From Sternotherus odoratus (Eukaryota > Chordata > Testudines > Kinosternidae), in assembly GCA_032164245.1 (NCBI GenBank), contig JAVMKO010000020.1:6289206-6353205 (forward strand): a stretch of DNA of 64,000 bases. Reading direction: 5' to 3'. Below the pieces are notes generated by a model. It had not been told where the DNA came from and made no database searches. It saw nothing but the letters and a program-made list of their open reading frames with translations. Positions 21,415 through 31,834 of this stretch are shown piece after piece (position 1 is the stretch's first letter; the number at the start of each line of letters is the position of its first letter). Both the position numbers and the translations under genes were made by a program.

Positions 21415-21532
21415 AGGTGCCTAACTACCTTTGTAAATCTGGCAGCTAATGCTAGAACAGCAGGAGGGGTTCTAGAAAATTTCACTAGGCACCTATCTGC
21501 ATCTGTAGGTGCCTAAATCCCTTTGTAAATCT
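21415..21532. repeat. Worn 'aggtgcctaa' repeat with internal duplication
   Basis: 'aggtgcctaactacctttgt' (21417) and 'aggtgcctaaatccctttgt' (21507) are near copies 90 bp apart, separated by an inverted 'taggcacctatctgcatct'. It resembles the 'ttaggtgcctaa' repeat common in reptiles. Confidence 0.4.
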
Positions 21533-22249
21533 GAATGTATTGTGCTATGCAATCAAGTAGAAGTCCCTGCCTCAGAGACCTCATCATCTAGCATGATGTG
21601 GGGTTTGGTAGGTGTTTAGATCCTGATTTTTGATCCTGACCTATGTCTAGAAGAACTGAATCCCAGTGTTAATTCTGTCCCTACACTATGATCTATATAG
21701 GACAAGGAAATGATTCAAGTATGTATTGATGAGGGCTCTGAGCATTTCAGGGTATGAGATAAGGAAAGATTAGTAGGGCTAACATATATAGGGGACCAGG
21801 CAATAGCAGTATAAGACCACATCCTGCTCTCTAAGGTCCAAAGAAGGCAAGGAGACCACCCCATCCCCATGAACAGCGTGTCCCCTCTGTGCATAGCTCT
21901 AAAGGCACAATCTGGGCTGGAATTTGTATGAAAGGCACTGGACAAAACAGTGTGACTTGAATGGAATCCTCCAATGAATTTGGTCACTAATCAATCAACC
22001 ATCTACTTAAAGTGATTGAAATCAAATCCCTTGGGTTAATTAAAAATAACCATCTTCCCTCTAATAGCTGTCAATGAATTTCCTAGACTCTTTGGAACAC
22101 TGGCTATAGACACTTGACATTAAAGTCAAAAGGCGGAGATGGAAAAGAGCCTAATGAAGCCCCATGATTAAAAGTGACTACAAGTAAATGTGAGAGACAA
22201 GGTGGGGGAGGTAGATATCTTTTATTGGGCCAACTTCTGTTGGCGAAAG

Positions 22250-22289
22250 AGACAAGCGTTTGAGCTATACAGAGCTTTTCCTCAGGTCT
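22250..22289 (-). ncRNA. Hammerhead-like motif, relic (family B)
   Basis: Read on the minus strand: AGAC, CTGAGGA, A, stem II arm, CTGTAT loop, AGCTC, then AAACGCTTGTCT. Stem I (AGAC/GTCT) and the CUGANGA core are intact. GAA AGCU is changed to AAA CGCU, so cleavage activity is unlikely. The plan matches the PLE-associated small hammerhead variants without stem III, which act as dimers. Confidence 0.5.
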
Positions 22290-22439
22290 GGGAAAGCTAC
22301 TAATTACGGCAGCTAAATACAAGGTCGAACAGATAGTTTAACGTAAGTAGTTAGAGCATGCACTAAGTGGTACCAACTAACGATGATAAACTATCTCTCG
22401 GATCTTGTATTTAGCTGGGACGCTGTTAGTACCTTTCCC

Positions 22440-22479
22440 AAACCAGAAGAAGCGCTCTGTGTCGTTTGAAAGCTTGTCT
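22440..22479 (+). ncRNA. Hammerhead-like motif, relic (family B)
   Basis: AAAC, CAGAAGA, then a stem II relic, GAAAGCTTGTCT. Here the 3' half (GAA, AGCU, U, GUCU) is intact, but the core is CAGAAGA instead of CUGANGA. It complements the left copy, in which the other half survives. Confidence 0.5.
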
Positions 22480-22621
22480 CTTTTACCAACAGCAGTTGGT
22501 CCAATAAAACATTACCTCACCTACTTACTCTTTCTCATATCCTAGGTCCAACACAGGTTCAGCCACATTGCAAATGCATACTCCAAGTCACTGTGTGCAC
22601 AACTCACATATACAGGGCCTG

Positions 22622-22775
22622 ATATTCATAGATCTTAAGCCTAGAAAGGACCATTATGTTCGCCCTAGTCTAACCTCCTGCATTCCCTGTGCCAGAGCAT
22701 TTCCCTCCGTGACTCCTGCATCCACGCTGTATCTTGTGGCCAAGCGGCAGCATGTTTTGTTAGAAAGACACCCCG
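22622..22775 (-). repeat. CR1-type LINE 3' end, antisense
   Basis: 'tattcatagatcttaagcc', 'agaaaggaccattatgttc' and 'tagtctaacctcctgca' give the antisense start of the same CR1 subfamily as 19578-19893. Confidence 0.6.
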
Positions 22776-22984
22776 TTTTTCAGAAGCGCTGAGCACCCAG
22801 GCAGAGCCCAAGGGAGCTGCTCAGCTTGTCCGGAAAGCCGGGCCTATAAGCTCCATCTTGTGCTGTACACCCAGGGGGCTGTCTGGATCTAAGATCGATC
22901 ATGTATTTTAATCCACGTGACAGGTATGTACTGAACTGGTGTACTGGAATTATTGGTACAGTTAGAATAACGAAATCATCTAGT

Positions 22985-23100
22985 TCTTGTATAGAGCATT
23001 TCATCAGCTGGTTTCAAATGGCATTACAAAGTGGGGAAAGGGTCAGTACTGTTATCCTTGTGTCACCCAGGGTAACCCAGCAGGCCTAGAAGCAGAATTG
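22985..23100 (-). repeat. MIR-type SINE, antisense
   Basis: 'gagcatttcatcagctgg', 'ggcattacaaagtgggg', 'gttatccttgtgtcacccag' and 'ggtaacccagcagg' follow the antisense MIR order. Strongly worn. Confidence 0.4.
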
Positions 23101-24140
23101 TCTGGAGTCTGAGCCCCGTATGCTCTCCTTAGGCCAGCTTGCCTAGTAGGTATGGGGTGTCACTCTCACATGCTTGAAGAAACTCTCCTTTTATCTCTGT
23201 GGATTAGCAGCAGCTCTGGGAGGGTGAAATTCACCACCAAAGAGGATCAGCACAAGGGCCTGTGCAGGGCACCATTGAAGCTTTCAAAATAGGGCTGAGG
23301 GGGGACTTAACTGATGCATCATCTCTGTGCTGCCCCCTCTTCACAGGCACGAATTTGACACTTAGTGCCTGAACCGTAATGATGCCGATTGTCCTACTGA
23401 ACGCTCATCCCCTTCCATTCGGGCAGCTTGGTGCTTTACCATCACTATGAGCCTGCAATCAGTGAAATTCCTTGCACCTCAAGGCGCTACTCTGCGTGAG
23501 TAAGGGAGGCTGTGTCCGGCTGTAATAAAACTAAAGAGCTGCTGGTTTTTCCTACTCGTCCCGGGTGCAGGGCGTGGCCGATCTTGCCAGCCGTTTTTAC
23601 CAGCAGCGCTGACGGTGCATCCTATGCACTGAGGACTGAAGCTACATTTAGATAATAAAGAATCAAGCTCGGGATTGATGTGAGGATTATGATCAGACTC
23701 TAGAGGAAGAGTATGTCTGGGGTTTACTTCCTTCCGCTTCCAGGGAGGTCCTGTATGAACATGTACCCTGTCAGTAATGGCAAATTATTTGCAAGTGCAA
23801 TGTAATACCTACAGCGAGAGAGAGAGTTTGCTTTACACAAACAAGAAGCGGTGCAGTAAATCTGTATTATTTTCCTTGTAATGTGCATGGATCTTCCTGG
23901 AGCGGACTATGGTAAGCTTTGTAATGATCCTGTATGTGTGAGGAAAGGAGCTGTGAGGAAGCATGTAGTTTAAAAGTTCCATGGCCCACAAGCCCAGCTG
24001 GTTCCACGCTCAGGTAACGTGCCTCGGAACTAGTTCTCCCACAAGCGGTAAGAAGGTTAGCTGGCAGAGCTCTTATTAAATAACCGATTGGTTTTTTTCC
24101 CCAAAAGGCTGTTGTAATATTCTCCCCATTTTATTTACCT
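23101..24140. other. Non-coding stretch without recognised element
   Basis: No frame over 60 codons of interest and no repeat with clear ends. A short (AG)n tract occurs at 23815-23825. Confidence 0.4.
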
Positions 24141-24149
24141 TGCAGCAGG

Positions 24150-24320
24150 TCCTAGGGTCCAACCAAACTCAGGGCCCCGTTGTGCTAGGTGCAGTACAAA
24201 CTTGAAGCATTTACCATCTAAATAGATGAGTCAGACAAAGGGAGGGGAGTTATTGCTCCCATTTTACAGATGGGGAGTTGAGTCACAATGAGTTCGGGCC
24301 TCAATTCTCACACCTCTAGC
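24150..24320 (-). repeat. L2/MIR-type tail, antisense
   Basis: 'gggccccgttgtgctaggtg' and 'cagtacaaacttgaagc' are the antisense L2-type tail, followed by 'cccattttacagatgggga', the antisense MIR core. Confidence 0.55.
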
Positions 24321-24605
24321 CCACATCCCAAGGCTCCTACTTTAATCTGCCTCTAATCCACTTGCTTTACCAATCTATACCACAGCTATAAGATTTACCT
24401 CCCAAGACAGTGAGGTGAGACTTAAATCATTCATAGCTTTGACATATCTGGAGAGCCTCAAATGAAAGGTGTGGAAAACAAGGTGTTGCTGGCTAGTGTG
24501 AATGAGAACCACTGCCATCTATTGGATGGCATCAGAATTGATTGTCTGTGTCATAGGTCCTTTAATGCTAATATGTAATGGAGATTATTATCCTTTAGCT
24601 GAAGC

Positions 24606-24709
24606 CAGTCATTTCAACCTGTGCTCTGCGGACCCCTGGGGTTCTGCAGACTGTGTCTAAGATTCCCAAAGGGGTCTGCACCTGAAAACAAAAGGTTGAA
24701 ACCCCCCTG
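24606..24709. mobile_element. Short hAT-type element
   Basis: A 104-bp element with ends CAGTCATTTCAACCT and AGGTTGAAACCCCCCTG, which are inverted copies. It is flanked by GCTGAAGC (24598-24605) and GCTTAAGC (24710-24717), an 8-bp target duplication with one mismatch, as for hAT transposons. Non-autonomous. Confidence 0.75.
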
Positions 24710-24719
24710 GCTTAAGCCA

Positions 24720-25850
24720 TAGGGCCTTGTGGTTTAGGAGCAGGAAGCGCTAGGCGCTGTCCACTTTGCTGCTGTGAAATGTTGTGTTGTCAGATTGTGC
24801 AGACAGTGACAAATGTGAAGCTGTTAGCACTAAGCTGCTATGGATTTGTTATAGGACTCTGGTATCTAAACTGTCTGGACAGCCGATCAGAGCTGTGCAA
24901 AGCTATTAATAATATAATGCTTTGTATCCAAGCCCCCATGACTGCAGTCCGATCCAGAGCCTCTGAGCTGCCCTATCTCCTCCTGTTCAAAATGCTCGGG
25001 CACAGTGACAGCTAATGCTGCGAGCTGCTTTGGGGGGGACAAGTGGCCCCTAGCAATAGTGCAAAGCCAAAGGGCGTGTGCTCACGAGTGCAAACAGGCC
25101 TGTTGCCTAGAGATTCCCTTCGCACGCATTCCTGCCATCGCTCGGGGAAGTCTGTCCGGTCAAACCGGATCAAGAGAGGCCGTGTTTCCCTCACACAGGC
25201 ACAAACAGTAATTTGCAGGCTGTTTTAATGGGCCCTCAGCACAGAGGAGAGTCAGATAGCAGCAAGATTAATGCCTTTTCCTGATCGCCCTGAAATTAGA
25301 GACGGCTCTGAATCTCAAATTGGATAAACCTCTCCTCCCCGCCCCAAACTTTATGGGGATTGAGACGCCCAATGATGATACCCAGATGTGAATTTCATGT
25401 AGCTCAGCAGCAGCTGAACTGAAATTCCTGGTTCCAAGCAGCCCTGGGCTTGGAGTAGGTTTGGATCTGAATACTCAGGTGGCATCTGAACACCTCAGAC
25501 TTCAGGGAAATTTGTAGGGGGAGCCAAACTGTGCTGCTTACCGCAGTCACGGAGCACTTCTCCCTGACTGCAGAAATAGAACTTGGATCCTCCTGCCTTG
25601 AAATCACAAGGTGCTGGAGCTAAAGGAGAATCTCCATTTTGTATCTGCAGTACAGGGGGTCTGTGACACAACTGGGCAGTTCTGATTGTTCCTAGTGGAG
25701 AACAATAAGGTGCATGCACTTCAACAGGGTCACTGCAGTACTTAGCTTTTAAATATATTATAAAGCACTGTGTGACAGACAGCAATGCAAAATTGTATTT
25801 GGTGGCATGAATGCACAGAGGCGTGATACCACGTAAGTGTTGTGCCTAGA
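24720..25850. other. Non-coding stretch without recognised element
   Basis: Only chance frames. No element with clear borders was recognised. Confidence 0.4.
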
Positions 25851-25854
25851 TAAG

Positions 25855-26010
25855 TACGATAATTTCATGGCTAAACTGCTGGACCAGGGCTCAAGAAACT
25901 TGGGTTCAGGTCCCTCTCTCAGCCATAGCTTTTCTCTAGGATCTCAGGCAAGTCATTTAATCTCTCTGAGCCTCAGTTCCCAACCTGTAAAATGGGGCTA
26001 GGACTTTGGT
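25855..26010 (+). repeat. MIR-type SINE
   Basis: 'ctaaactgctggaccaggg', 'gggttcaggtccctctctc', 'ctctctgagcctcagttcc' and 'cctgtaaaatggggctag' are in MIR order. Confidence 0.65.
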
Positions 26011-26163
26011 ATGTCACGTTGTGGTGAAGCTAACATCCATTCATTGTCATGAGACATTGACATACTACTGGCATGAGGGTCATATAAATACCTAGCTATA
26101 TGTGATGAAAGCTGATCTGAGAGCTTATAAATTCTGTTCAGTCCTTATAGTCCAACCAATGTC

Positions 26164-26482
26164 CAGCTAGAAATACACAAAAAGGATAAATGGACACAAA
26201 TCAGATATTAGGAATGGCAATATACAAAAACCTGTAGGAGAACACTTCAACCTGCCTGGACACACAGTTACAGATTTCAAAGTCACCATGCTGCAGCAAA
26301 ACAACTTCAAGACCAGACTGCAAAGAGAAACTGCAGAGCTGCAATTTATTTGCAAATTTGACACAATCAGTCTGGGATTGAACAAAGATTTTGAATGGCT
26401 TGCTAATTACAAAAACAGCTTCTCCTCTCTCCGAGTTCACACCTCCCATTCAGCTGCTAGAGGAATATCTCACGCTCCCTGA
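26164..26482 (+). pseudogene. Remnant of a Penelope-like GIY-YIG endonuclease C-terminus
   Basis: About 105 codons are open on the + strand up to a stop just before 26483. The reading includes 'NGHKSDIRNG', 'PVGEHFN', 'PGH' and 'RLQRETAELQFICKFDT'. This is the pattern seen after the GIY-YIG core in endonucleases of vertebrate Penelope-like elements, with conserved His, Ser-Asp, Glu-His-Phe-Asn and Gly-His residues. The GIY-YIG motif itself and the reverse transcriptase are missing, so the fragment is dead. There is no native start codon; the first ATG at 26288 is internal to the domain. It is followed at about 100 bp by the hammerhead-like motif, the normal 3' order of these elements. Confidence 0.7.
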
Positions 26483-26584
26483 CTTGAGATAACAAGCTGG
26501 TTCAGCCTGATTGGACTAACCTTGTTACCTCCTACCTGGGTCTTGCCTACTTATCTATACTGCCCCTGGACACTTCCACTGCTT

Positions 26585-26624
26585 GCATCCGACGAAGTGG
26601 GTATTAGCCCACAAAAGCTTATGC
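26585..26624 (+). ncRNA. Hammerhead-like motif, relic (family A)
   Basis: GCAT, CCGACGA, A, GTGGG, loop, CCCAC, AAA, AGCT, T, ATGC. Stem I (GCAT/ATGC), stem II (GTGGG/CCCAC) and the AGCU palindrome are intact. Two core bases differ from consensus (CUGANGA has C for U, and GAA is AAA), so it is probably inactive. Confidence 0.55.
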
Positions 26625-26784
26625 GTCAATACTTTAGTTAGTCTTTAAGGTGCCACAGGACTCTTTGTTACCAATGTTAATGTAACGAACCCCATGCTGA
26701 CATGAGAGCTGTTCTTTTTTCCTATATCCTTTTTAAGTGAATGATCCTTCCCTGCTAAGGTTTCACCTGCAATAACGGTGGGTA

Positions 26785-26940
26785 TGTCTCGCTAGAAATG
26801 CTACGCCCCTGTAGCTGTAGGAAATCCACCTCCCCGAGAGGCAGAAGCTAGGTCGGCATAGCTGCGTCTCTCCGGACGGGACGTGTGACTTTTTAACATC
26901 CCTTTGCACTGAACGTAGCTAGGTCTACGTAAGCCTTGGG
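26785..26940. mobile_element. MITE of the 'GTCTACAC' group, partial
   Basis: 'gggtatgtctcgctagaaat', 'gctacgcccctgtagctg', 'ccacctccccgagaggcag' and 'agctaggtctacgtaag' match the inner and outer words of this MITE group. The centre is deleted. Confidence 0.55.
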
Positions 26941-26949
26941 TCGGAACTG

Positions 26950-27596
26950 CTCTGGGACATGTTTTCAAGTGCTCCGCACCCCCAATTGGGGCAGGATTTT
27001 TCAAAGACCTCTGCTTCCATTCAGGCACCATTCCCCAGGCTGTACAATGGGTATAAAACTTACCCATGTCCCAGGGAGGGTTAGCTCGTTCACCTCTGCC
27101 AACTGCTGTGAGATCTTTGGCCAGCTTTTTCAAAGAGCCCAGCGCCCATATTGCTGGAAGTCCAGTCATTTATTTGGCTGCCTAAGTGGAAGCTGAGACA
27201 GGAACAGTAGAAGCTCCCTAAAAGTGTGTGTGGGGGGCAATAGTGCTCGAACCGTGGCCCCGCCCATTCCCCCGAAGCCCCAACCCTACACCGCCTCTTC
27301 CCCCAACACCTCGCCCCCCACTTGCTCCTCTCTGTCCCTTCTCCCGCCATCTCTTGCCCTTATGGATAGTAAAAGTGATGAGGATTGGGAACTACACTAT
27401 ACAGCACAATGCAACTGATAAATCGTCCATTTGGAGGGAGTTTACCTTTCACTGTGTACCTGTTCAGTGCGCCATGCTGCGGTGTATTGAGGACTGTGTT
27501 GGATTTGCAAGCTATCACTTTAAGTGTATGAGCGGGGAGAGGAAGTGGGGTGCCCGGTGCTGCTTGCAAGCTTCAGGGCTCTGATCTGGAGACGAC
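26950..27596. other. Non-coding stretch, partly C-rich
   Basis: 27240-27350 is C-rich on the + strand and gives overlapping Pro-rich frames without consistent coding signal. No gene seen. Confidence 0.4.
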
Positions 27597-27740
27597 CTAT
27601 AGTAAGGAAGGGGGAGTTGTGCCTCTGTTTTTTAGGGAGCAGCCTGCTTTGTCTCTCTCTGGTTTTGGTTCCTGTGTTTTTATTGTTCTGAGTTCTTAGA
27701 AATGAAGTTGTGTTATGTTGCAGGCTTCCAGCATGAATAT
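27597..27740 (+). repeat. Unclassified repeat, copy B
   Basis: Partner of 15888-16030. Upstream 'gacgacctatagtaag' parallels 'cacagcctatagtaaag' of copy A, so the shared part may begin a few bases earlier. Contains 'agaaatgaagttgtgttatg' near its end. Confidence 0.5.
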
Positions 27741-27749
27741 CTGTGTTCC

Positions 27750-28745
27750 CATCTGACTCCCCTGTGTGTATATAACACAAGCCTTTTGTTTTAAATGCAC
27801 TGGAGGCCAGTGTAGGAAGGCAGGGAGGGAAAGCTGCTTCTTGTGTATTTGGAGCCAAGTGGCAGGTGGTGGTGATGCTGTCTCTCTTGAAACATGGTGG
27901 GTGAGACCTGAACTGCCCACCCTGAAGACCCTCTGCTGTGTTTCTAATCAGGTTCTCTCCATCCTTATTGCAGAAGGGGTGACCTTCTGACCCACTCCGT
28001 TGGAACTGGAGATTGGGATAGGCTAGTAAAAGCCATTGGCTGGGCTTTTCAAAGCAGCCTATGGGAGTTGGGTACCAAGGGGCACCTGACTCCCTTATTT
28101 TTCTTTAACCCCCATCCACCAAAGCAAACCTCTACAGCTTCTGATTTTTGCTACTTGTTGTAACATTGGAATGACTGAGTCATTCCAGTGAGACCAATTG
28201 CACTCCAGGTCCTGCTCGGTGTAACGGTGGCAGGATAGGGTCGTTAATGAAGGCTTTTGAGGTGCTCATTCAGTTCTACTCCCTCTTTGATTTATCCTGT
28301 CCTCTCGACATGCCCTCAAGTGTTCCCTTGACCATCAAGAGCCTGTGGTTTTGGGTGGTTGGTTGTTTCTTCCTCTGACCCAGGATGTTTGCTCCAAACA
28401 CACACATGGGCAGAGCCAGGAGGAACGTTAAAGACCAGTGACCAACCTCAGTTGCTCGCAGAGGAACATCCGTGCTCCTTTGTCTGCCTCTTGCCTATTT
28501 AGGAACTTGAAACCATATCCTCAGCCTCCTTGGCCCCGGGGCAAGTCGTCCCAGGAACTGAGGAATTACTTGAAAGAGCTTGTTTCATCTCAGGTGCCAG
28601 ATCAATTCTGGAAACTTGGCCAAGAGAGAGATCTTGGCACAGCTGCTTAGAAGTGCAACTGTGGGAAGGAACCTGTATAATCGACTTCTGATTCAATTCC
28701 CTGCAAGGTGCCTCCCTCTGAGCACTATGAGAGACAAGTCTGTCC
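27750..28745. other. Non-coding stretch without recognised element
   Basis: Includes a worn 'ttttcaaagcagcctatggg' word (28045), part of the dispersed 'gggagttgggt' family. No gene seen. Confidence 0.35.
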
Positions 28746-28749
28746 GTAG

Positions 28750-28915
28750 TAGCAGGGAGTCTGCCTGAATGATTAGAGCAGGATGTGGAAAGTCAGCACT
28801 GCTGGGTTCAATTCCTGATCCTTTCCCTGACACCCCCCCCCCCCCTTAAACAAGTCACTTAACCTCGGTTTCCCATCTGTCTAATGATGCTCACCCACCT
28901 CTCTAAAAGTGTTTT
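28750..28915 (+). repeat. MIR-type SINE with poly-C insert
   Basis: 'gcctgaatgattagagcagg', 'gctgggttcaattcctgatc', 'aagtcacttaacctcggttt' and 'cccatctgtctaatgatg' are in MIR order. A run of about 13 C at 28833-28845 has expanded inside. Confidence 0.6.
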
Positions 28916-29139
28916 TAACCTGGCACACACAAGCACTAACGATCAGTTCTGATTACACATCAAACCACCACTATCCACCAGCTCGTGGTTCAGCACTGGG
29001 GTGAAGAGAAATGTTGGCCAAGAATAGCAGGGAAACCCCTGACCCTTCCAAAGTGGGAGTGGGCTCCCGGCTCCCCAGAAAGCGGCCCTGATATTTTTAA
29101 GATCTCACCTAACGGGCCCACCCCCTCCCAGGGAGGATG

Positions 29140-29345
29140 AACTTGCGATTGGGACTGGAACTCAGAAGACATAGGGTCTGTTCCCGGCTCTGACACGGGG
29201 CATGTTGCTGCTTTCCTCAGTTTCCCATCTGTAAAATGGGGATAATGATACTTTCCTACCTCAGTGGTGTGAGGGGGGGGGGTTGTAGGGATAAATTCAT
29301 CCTTTGAGGTGCTCCGATATTACAGTGATGGGGCCATAAAAGTAC
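29140..29345 (+). repeat. MIR-type SINE
   Basis: 'actggaactcagaagacat', 'ctgttcccggctctgacac', 'cctcagtttcccatctgtaa', 'aatggggataatgatac' and 'gaggtgctccgatattacag' give a long MIR copy, with a G-run at 29273-29282. Confidence 0.7.
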
Positions 29346-29445
29346 CGGAGAGCAAATTAAGCTCCAGGGGGGTTATATCTTCCCCAAATGCAGCTGTGGC
29401 TTGTTGCCTGACCCTTTGGAAGGGTGATAATGTTTGGATTGATGT

Positions 29446-30330
29446 CTAATTGATCTGACTGTGATAAAGATCTCCCCCCTTCACTGAATCAGGCCACGCA
29501 GAACTAGCACTATGGAGTTCAATATCTTGTGGGGTCTCTCGGAGTGGATGACAAGGACACTCACGCCGAGGGCAAAGGAAAACCTTCGATGTCTTTATGA
29601 AACTGATGGGTAAAGCTAGAAAAGATCCAAGCCACATATCAAGATCAAGAGAATACAGGATCAGGGGTATCGGTGGGATCATTCTATGCACAGGTCTTAG
29701 AACTGCATTCTCACACCCTTGGTTGAGGACCGGGTGGTGAGAGACAAAAGGACCAGCGTTGTCTCTGGCAGGCCCCAGTGGCCGATGGTCGAAGTTCCTC
29801 TGTGAGTCGAAGTAGTAGAAGAGCGGACGGCAATGGAAGAAGCTCAGGAAAGGACATGGTGACGGCCCTTTTGTAGGGCCCGAGCCTCGTCTGCTCCAGG
29901 CCCATATTTCACTGACGTAATACACAGCAGCACTTATTCTGTGGGTTAACGGATCGATGCGTGTGGCTGCCGTTTCAGCTCCCAATCCTACCGTCACCCC
30001 TTGCTCAAGAGGATCGGCGGTTCTTACTTCCATGTTCCTTGTGCTCGCTCTGACGGGAACATTCTAACTTCTCCTATTGAGCAAGGTCCCCTTAGTTCCC
30101 AACATCTAAAGTCAACCGGTGTGCCATTAATCTATGCCAAGGGCTACTTAACCACACTATGCTTCAGCCAGTGTCTTATAGGATAGGGACCAACAGGTTT
30201 CTTGCCTTATGGCTGACTATAATGAAAGCAGCTACTTATAACGAAGGCAAGCCGATGAATATAATAGGCAAGCTTGCGCTATGGGCTGCCTCTCCTAGGT
30301 CTGAACCTAGGGTTAAAAACGGATCCCAGA
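29446..30330. other. Unassigned block with a 195-codon minus-strand frame
   Basis: A frame of 195 codons runs on the minus strand from 30033 to 29446. It has no signal peptide, no recognisable domain, and no family that I know. Flanks lack the MIR/CR1 pieces that crowd neighbouring sequence. The rest to 30330 is A/T- and C-rich without features. It could be part of an unrecognised retroelement or a chance frame. Confidence 0.25.
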
Positions 30331-30339
30331 AATAAGTGG

Positions 30340-31460
30340 CTTTGAAAAAAAAAACGGATGCAAAAGTTCCCCTTTGCAGATAATGAGCAGAGTCTTGTTT
30401 CAGACAGCTCTCTGCACCTCAGCTAGCCAGACTCCCTCTCCAGCTATGGGTTGGGTGGTAAATACACTGCCGGTGAGATGTATTTCATGCACAAGCCTCT
30501 TGGGACGGGGTGGGTTTTTTTTCTGGATTTCTTAGAAATGACAGGGGTGGCCCTCGGGGGAGGAGGATGGAATGAAATCCAGCCTCATCCCTCCAAGTTT
30601 ATGGGTTGCTCCAGGGACCACCCTGTTAATTTAGCACCATGAGCACTGGTTAGGAGGGGGGGGGAAAGGTGTTATTAGCTGTTCTTTCATTAACTCCATG
30701 CCGACGTCCCATTGCCTTCACCTCAATTGACCTATGAAAGGTAGCACGGCAGATAGCTAGAGGGGGAAAGGACTTCTGCTGTACAACCGGGCCACCTTCC
30801 CTTCCCCCCCCCTGTGCAAACCCACTTTTTTGCCATAAAAGGCAGAGTCAGGTTGATGGGAACAATTTGCAGATTTCAGGCTGGTTTGGGTGAATAACAA
30901 AAATCTGGAATGGTAGAAGGATCAGACTTGGTTTCAGGTTTCAGAATTGGACTCTGGTTTATAAAGTCATGATTTTAAAACCTTGAAAACAAAACAGTTG
31001 GGTTGACCCTAAACAGAGCCAAAAAATCGTAAGTGTTCTTAGCCCGCCATCACAGCCAGTTGAACCATTTTGGGGGTGAGCAGGCTCACCAGGGTACGGG
31101 GGAGCCTGGGGAGGAGCCCCAGGGCACAAAGGTGAAACATTCATGCCCTTCTGCCTCTCCTTTCTCTCTTCCCAACCTCGTGTGTGCCCTGATTCATTGG
31201 AATTCTTCACTGGGGTGCAGAACGCTGCCCAGGTGAGACACCCACCAGCCCAGCCACTCTAGAGCAATCAATTCCGGAATGACTAATGACTGGCTTTGTT
31301 TTCGCTCATTTTGTTCTCTCACTTCACCAGGGATGAGGACAGGAGTGTGGCGGCTAGGCAGAAAATATAGGCCACCGATTCACTCTCCCACTGCCTTTTA
31401 ATAAAGACCATGGAGCTCTCTGTGCCAGCTTTATTTGCACTCTGCCAGCCAGTGCCCTTT
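30340..31460. other. Non-coding stretch without recognised element
   Basis: Short G- and C-runs (30655-30664, 30804-30811) and chance frames only. Confidence 0.4.
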
Positions 31461-31464
31461 CATT

Positions 31465-31545
31465 GTGAGCCCCTCAGGGTAGAACCTTGTTTAGCACAGC
31501 TCACCTAGTACAAAGGGCAGCTCTAAGTGACTAAATAACAGTGCA
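31465..31545 (+). repeat. L2/MIR-type 3' tail
   Basis: 'tgtgagcccctcagggtaga', 'ttgtttagcacagctcac' and 'tgactaaataacag' keep the order of the L2-type tail. Confidence 0.4.
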
Positions 31546-31834
31546 GGATCCAGTTATCCAGAGTTAGTGGTTTTGGTTCCTCCTTTTTTACCCGTAATGT
31601 ACTTGCATCCAAAGTGCGAAATATTGTGAAATCAGCGTTTACAGCAAATCTCTATTTCCTGAGCATCCCGGACATTGTGTGAAGAAACCCTTCCTGTCCG
31701 CACGGGGTTTTGTGTTTCCTGCCCAATAGTCGATGCTGTGCCCTTTGCTTAGTCAGGAATTGTCCATCCCCCCACTGACCTAAATCTATTTCAGCTCCTT
31801 ATTTATTAATCACCCTTATATCCACTATAGGGCC

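Larger units (their letters stand above)
22186..22530. mobile_element. Penelope-like tails in head-to-head foldback
   Basis: Two copies of one tail face away from each other. The left copy (22186-22302) is on the minus strand and the right copy (22428-22524) on the plus strand. Both contain 'ccaataaaa' after 'caacagnagttggnc' and a hammerhead-like motif. The inner flanks (22308-22343 and 22388-22420) are also inverted copies ('agctaaatacaagg' / 'cttgtatttagct'). The whole forms an imperfect palindrome of about 340 bp. Assignment to Penelope-like elements is inferred from the ribozyme plan shared with the copy at 26164. Confidence 0.55.
26164..26672 (+). mobile_element. Penelope-like element, 5'-truncated
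   Basis: The element keeps the last part of the endonuclease frame (26164-26482), a 3' untranslated part with a hammerhead-like motif (26585-26624) and the family tail 'agtctttaaggtgccacagg' ending near 26670. The reverse-transcriptase part is absent. Fragments of the same tail at 43523, 47041, 56375 and 60043 show it is a repeated family. The family name rests on the endonuclease remnant. Confidence 0.7.
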
